Positions 60,442 to 64,000 of a DNA stretch of 64,000 bases are shown here, piece by piece. The stretch spans positions 1,550,001 to 1,614,000 of the forward strand of contig NZ_CP053085.1 of NCBI RefSeq assembly GCF_013004105.1. The letters run 5' to 3'. The position numbers were made by a program, and so were the translations under genes. Source of the DNA: Gemmatimonas groenlandica (lineage in GTDB: Bacteria; Gemmatimonadota; Gemmatimonadetes; Gemmatimonadales; Gemmatimonadaceae). The notes below the pieces were generated by a model. It saw only the letters and a list, made by a program, of their open reading frames with translations. It had not been told where the DNA came from and did not search any database. Positions within the stretch are counted from its first letter, which is position 1. The number at the start of each line of letters is the position of its first letter.

Positions 60442-62570
60442 CGTGGGGAGTGTTGCAGAGTGAACGAAATCGCCCAGGAGCGCCCGGGCGACGGAAAACC
60501 GCGGACCGACTGCCACGAGGCATCGGCGGCGTTCTCGAGCGAGAACGCGACCAAGGCGTCGAAGCGGGGCCACGGCCAGTGGGGCAGCGCGCGCAGCTGC
60601 TGCGCGACGGTGATGTCGACGAGCGACACGGCTGCCAATTCGAAATCGGGGTTGCGTGGGCCGGCGGTATATGGCCGGGCACCCATGCCGCGCCACACGA
60701 TCGTGGCGTGCTGCGCCGCGGTATTAAGCTGCAGCTGTGCCCCGCCGGCGAGACGGGGGACATACGGGGTGGGGATATGCAAACCGTTGGTGCTGAGCAT
60801 CGCATCGTATGCAGTGACCCACGTCGAGAGCGAGGCGATACCCGATGCCACTTCCGCGCGTGACTCCACGCCGCGGAGCCGTTCCACGCCGACGTTGGCG
60901 GGACTCCAGCCGAAGTTGCCGGGAAACCACACGATGGCGTCGCGTGTGTTGCGCGCGACGAGTGTGCCTTCGATGCTCGCGTGGCGACGCGCTCCACCGG
61001 CGATCACGCGCAAGCCGCTGCTGACGTCGAGATCGACGCGCTCGGGCGAGAGTGCCCGCACGAAGAGACGCTGCGGCGACGAGAAGTAGAGGTCGTACAG
61101 CGTTGGCACACGAACAGCTTGGGCGGCGCGTCCGAACGCGATCAGCCGCGCCCGCTCGCCAATGCGCACGATGCGGCGTTCCGCGCCGATCGAGGCGGTG
61201 GGCAACAATCCATTGCCCTCGATGAGATCCGCACGCGCCCCGACATCCACGCTCCATCCTGCGTCGCCGAGCGCGCTCCATGCGCGCTGCACGCTGCCGA
61301 AGCCTCGACTGCGTCGTTGCGTGATACCACCGGTCGCCGTGAGGCGATCAGCGCCGCCTCCCATGCGCCACGTGATGTCGCGTATCGCTCCGCGCCACTC
61401 GGCATCGGCAGCCCAGGCCACCGCGCGTGAATTGAGTGCAGGACGAGTGGGATCGACGTAGCGCAGCTGCATACGGCGGATACCAGACGACAGCGTGGTG
61501 CTGCGCGCAGTGGTTTGGGCACGCGCCAGCAGCCGATCGGTATGTGAGCGGTCGGCATCGTAGGCGCGCACGTTGGCGGGACCCACCATGCCGCGCTCGC
61601 TGGTGGAACCGAGCAAAGAGAATTGCGCGCGGCTGCCAATCACCCCAAGCGACAGGGTCGCGCGTTGTTCATCGTTGTTGACGCGCGCCTCACGCTGCGG
61701 CAGCACGCCGGCGTCATTGATAAATCCAAAATCGTTGGTCGCTGTGCGCCACGCGGCGCTGGCATGCCAGAGTGCGCCAGCGGACGACGCGTGCCACGCG
61801 CCTTCAACCGTCTGCTGCCCGAAGGCGCCCACGCGCAACGACGCCACGCGCTGCGCCGACGACGTGAGCGCCAACACGCCACCGGTAGCACCGGCGCCGG
61901 TGCCGACCGGATCGGCACCAAGGGCGACCGTCGCCGACTGCAGGCCGGCCAGCGGAATATCGGACACATCGGCGATACCGGTCGCGGGATCGTTGAGCGG
62001 CATTCCGTCGAGCGTGATTGCCACCTGCTCTCGACGCGCGCCTCGCAGCGAGAGGCCGGTTTCGCCACGCGCCGACCGCACGTTGGTGAACGGCATGAGC
62101 GAGAGCACGGCGTTGACCGTGGACGCGCCGGCGGTGCGGGCGTCGGTGGTCTGCAAGGTGACCGTGGTGCGTCCCGCCGTGCTTATATCGCGCGTGCTTG
62201 CGGCGGTGCGAGTCGCGGTGACTTGGACGGCGGCCAGACGCTCCGCACGCGTGGCATCGACCGCGAGCAGCGATACCCGGAGAGTGTCGCCGGCGGGCCG
62301 CGTCGCGAATGGCACCGCCACGCGGTGCGGCAGATATCCGGAGCGTACCACAAGCATGCTGTCGGCAGTCGTCCCCGCGCGCGTCACGGAAAGCCGCGCG
62401 CAGGCGTCGGATAGTCGACGCGATGGACTCCCCGCTTTCAGCGACGTGATCTCGGCACCCACCAGCGGCACGCGTGTGCGCGCATCGTCCACGCAGATGG
62501 TGACGGAGTCACGAGAGGCTGGACTCGGCTGCGCGATTGCACTCACCAGCAGGAGCACCACGATATTCAT
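60438..62570 (-). CDS. TonB-dependent outer-membrane receptor
   Basis: A 710-residue receptor. A signal peptide (MNIVVLLLVSAIAQ) precedes a carboxypeptidase-regulatory-like domain (about 20-110, DARTRVPLVGAEITSLKAG). The plug shows SLRGARREQVAITLDGMPLN and LAGLQSATVALGADPVGTG. The barrel runs to the end, which reads GRSWAISFTLQHSPR, with a terminal region expected to be an amphipathic strand. It takes up a large nutrient complex across the outer membrane. Its start overlaps the ABC ATPase stop. The operon with FecCD-type permease and ATPase points to a siderophore, haem or cobalamin. Confidence 0.9.
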   Translation of the reverse strand: MNIVVLLLVSAIAQPSPASRDSVTICVDDARTRVPLVGAEITSLKAGSPSRRLSDACARLSVTRAGTTADSMLVVRSGYLPHRVAVPFATRPAGDTLRVSLLAVDATRAERLAAVQVTATRTAASTRDISTAGRTTVTLQTTDARTAGASTVNAVLSLMPFTNVRSARGETGLSLRGARREQVAITLDGMPLNDPATGIADVSDIPLAGLQSATVALGADPVGTGAGATGGVLALTSSAQRVASLRVGAFGQQTVEGAWHASSAGALWHASAAWRTATNDFGFINDAGVLPQREARVNNDEQRATLSLGVIGSRAQFSLLGSTSERGMVGPANVRAYDADRSHTDRLLARAQTTARSTTLSSGIRRMQLRYVDPTRPALNSRAVAWAADAEWRGAIRDITWRMGGGADRLTATGGITQRRSRGFGSVQRAWSALGDAGWSVDVGARADLIEGNGLLPTASIGAERRIVRIGERARLIAFGRAAQAVRVPTLYDLYFSSPQRLFVRALSPERVDLDVSSGLRVIAGGARRHASIEGTLVARNTRDAIVWFPGNFGWSPANVGVERLRGVESRAEVASGIASLSTWVTAYDAMLSTNGLHIPTPYVPRLAGGAQLQLNTAAQHATIVWRGMGARPYTAGPRNPDFELAAVSLVDITVAQQLRALPHWPWPRFDALVAFSLENAADASWQSVRGFPSPGRSWAISFTLQHSPR

Positions 62571-63409
62571 GACGACGGACGCTCACGGTGACGACCGCTG
62601 CCGCGCAACGGGAGCAGCGCCGGTGCGCCGACGGCGGGATCGCGCGTGACGACCAGCGGCCACTCGTACACGCGCTCGAGAATCTCACCGCGCATGACCG
62701 TGGCCGCGTCGCCCGCCGCCGCCACGGTGCCGCGATGCAGCAGCACGATGTGCGACGCAAACCGTGCCACGAGATTGAGCTGATGACTCACGAGTAAGAC
62801 AGTCTGCCCGAGCTGAGCCAGCTCGTCGAGCAGTTCGAACACCGCCATCTCGTGCGCGATGTCGAGGAACGTGGTGGGTTCGTCGAGCACAAGTACCGGC
62901 GCCGCCTGCGCCAGCGCGCGGGCGATGCGCACGCGTTGCCACTCGCCGCCGGAGAGCGTGTCGGTGCGACGCCCGATGGCGTCACGGATACCGGCACGCG
63001 TCACAGCACTCTCGACCGCGGCGTGATCGTCGGCACTCATGCCGCCGAACGCGCTGCGGCGCGCGTGGCGACCGAGCGCGACGAACTCCTCGACGCGCAG
63101 GGGCAGCACCGGTTCCTCGCGTTGCGGCACGATGGCTACGCGGCGTGCAATGTCTCGGGCATCGAGTGACGCCACATCGACGCCGCCCACCGTTACACGG
63201 CCGGAGTCCATGGGAACGCGCCGCAGGAGCGTGCGCACGAGCGTGCTCTTTCCGCTGCCATTCGGACCGACGACGGCCGTCATCTTTCCCGGCTCGGCCG
63301 TCACCGAGACGTCATCGAGGGCGCGTTGCGTGCGACCGGCGTAGCGAACGCTGACGTGGTCAAACATGAGGGGCGCCCCCTGCTCGCTGCCGCCGATCGC
63401 GCCGTTCAT
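62567..63409 (-). CDS. FecE/BtuD-type ABC ATPase
   Basis: A 280-residue ATPase. Walker A is VVGPNGSGKSTLVR, signature DTLSGGEWQRVRIA, Walker B APVLVLDEPTTFLD, H-loop LLVSHQ. This is the pattern of iron-complex and B12 importers (FecE, BtuD, HmuV). Start ATG 63409 overlaps the permease stop (TGA 63406-63408). The upstream extension to 63667 is antisense of the permease. Partner of the FecCD permease and the receptor. Confidence 0.9.
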   Translation of the reverse strand: MNGAIGGSEQGAPLMFDHVSVRYAGRTQRALDDVSVTAEPGKMTAVVGPNGSGKSTLVRTLLRRVPMDSGRVTVGGVDVASLDARDIARRVAIVPQREEPVLPLRVEEFVALGRHARRSAFGGMSADDHAAVESAVTRAGIRDAIGRRTDTLSGGEWQRVRIARALAQAAPVLVLDEPTTFLDIAHEMAVFELLDELAQLGQTVLLVSHQLNLVARFASHIVLLHRGTVAAAGDAATVMRGEILERVYEWPLVVTRDPAVGAPALLPLRGSGRHRERPSS

Positions 63410-64000
63410 GCCGCCATCCGACGTAAGCGGAGCAAGAAGAACGGGACGCCGATCAGCGCCGTGACCGCGCCGAGCGGCAGGTCGGCAGGAGCACGAAGCG
63501 TGCGCGCCAACAGATCGGCAGCGACCAACAGCACGGCACCATACAGCGCGGACATGAGCAGCATCGATCGATGATGACGCGCGCCCAACGCGCGTGCGAG
63601 ATTCGGCACGACCAACCCCACGAAGCCGATCAATCCGGCCGCCGCGACGGTGGCGGCGGCGAGCCATGAGGCCACGAGAAACAGCTGTCGCGACACGCGA
63701 TCGACGTCGACGCCGAGCGCGGCGGCGGGTTCGTCACCCAACGACAACACATCGAGATCGCGCGCACGCCACACGAGTACGCCCCCCAGCAGCAGGAGCG
63801 CGCCCGCGCAGCGAGCAACGGCGGGCCACGTGGCATCGGCCGCCGACCCCATCATCCAGAAGAGCGCACCGCGCAATCGCTCCGGCGGTGCATCAGCCAG
63901 CGCCACGAGAATCGCCGCGTTGGCAAAAGCGCCGACCACGACACCGGCCATCAGCAGCAGCTTCGTATCGGCGCTTCCGCCGACGACGCGCGCGATGGCG
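63406..64000 (-). CDS. FecCD-type ABC permease (5' end beyond the window)
   Basis: The visible C-terminal 198 residues belong to a FecCD/BtuC permease: LLLMAGVVVGAFANAAILVA, FWMMGSAADATW, SLGDEPAAALGVDVDR, AAAGLIGFVGLVVPNLARAL and the final GAVTALIGVPFFLLRLRR. The frame stays open to the window edge with no start, so it is partial. It is the upstream gene of the ATPase-receptor-lipoprotein operon. The transported complex is iron- or cobalamin-like by family. Confidence 0.9.
   Translation of the reverse strand, partial: AIARVVGGSADTKLLLMAGVVVGAFANAAILVALADAPPERLRGALFWMMGSAADATWPAVARCAGALLLLGGVLVWRARDLDVLSLGDEPAAALGVDVDRVSRQLFLVASWLAAATVAAAGLIGFVGLVVPNLARALGARHHRSMLLMSALYGAVLLVAADLLARTLRAPADLPLGAVTALIGVPFFLLRLRRMAA

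Overview
This 64 kb window is bacterial, and its two flanks are GC-rich chromosome. It most resembles a Gemmatimonadota (Gemmatimonas-like) genome. That is an inference from gene content: a secreted protein with an NPFNPxT / SGVYLYRL C-terminal sorting-type domain, large secreted S9 and erythromycin-esterase-type hydrolases, an ergothioneine operon and a Chloroflexus-type glyoxylate-assimilation cluster. No rRNA or other decisive marker is present.

Left chromosome (1-27,447). A multi-spanning membrane protein is followed by a phospholipase-D-like gene that is broken by a frameshift. Next is a six-gene operon (3238-9596) of egtB, egtD, a DUF427 gene, a MerA/Lpd-type FAD oxidoreductase, an ABC ATPase and a fused substrate-binding/permease protein. 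It joins ergothioneine synthesis to what looks like an EgtUV-type ergothioneine importer with swapped domain order. After a second DUF427 gene, a serine hydrolase, a succinate-semialdehyde dehydrogenase, a Rieske/FAD reductase and a quinone oxidoreductase, there is a compact cluster (15,863-22,586). It carries mesaconyl-CoA hydratase, malyl-CoA lyase, three class III CoA-transferases and a divergent HTD2-like hydratase, which is the gene set of the glyoxylate-assimilation half of the 3-hydroxypropionate bicycle. An S9 peptidase, an erythromycin-esterase-like protein and two tRNA-Ser genes close this part.

Integrated element (27,451-54,321). A 26.9 kb element sits in tRNA-Ser(CGA). It is bounded by a perfect 46-bp direct repeat (27,405-27,450 and 54,276-54,321), has a tyrosine integrase next to the right repeat, and carries paired TGGGGACA arm-type repeats inside both ends. 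Its replication module has a palm-domain polymerase-like protein, a small ORF, an excisionase-like HTH protein and 15-bp iterons. The cargo looks like a defence island: three HNH nucleases fused to modified-base-reader-like domains, a MazG-PUA/HNH-nuclease/DUF2075 operon, a TPR/HExxH protein, a MORC-like GHKL ATPase, a SIR2-like protein, three small lipoproteins, a serine resolvase and several unknowns. A recent IS21-family insertion (47,469-49,531, 5-bp target duplication) lies inside it. The DNA is visibly less GC-rich and uses different codons from the flanks.

Right chromosome (54,322-64,000). Read leftward, this holds a FecCD-type permease (cut by the window edge), its ATPase, a TonB-dependent receptor and a beta-propeller-like lipoprotein in one overlapping operon, then recO, a secreted sorting-domain protein, and clpB-tadA.

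Nothing was computed. Family names come from reading motifs, and ranges or percentages that would need alignment are not given.
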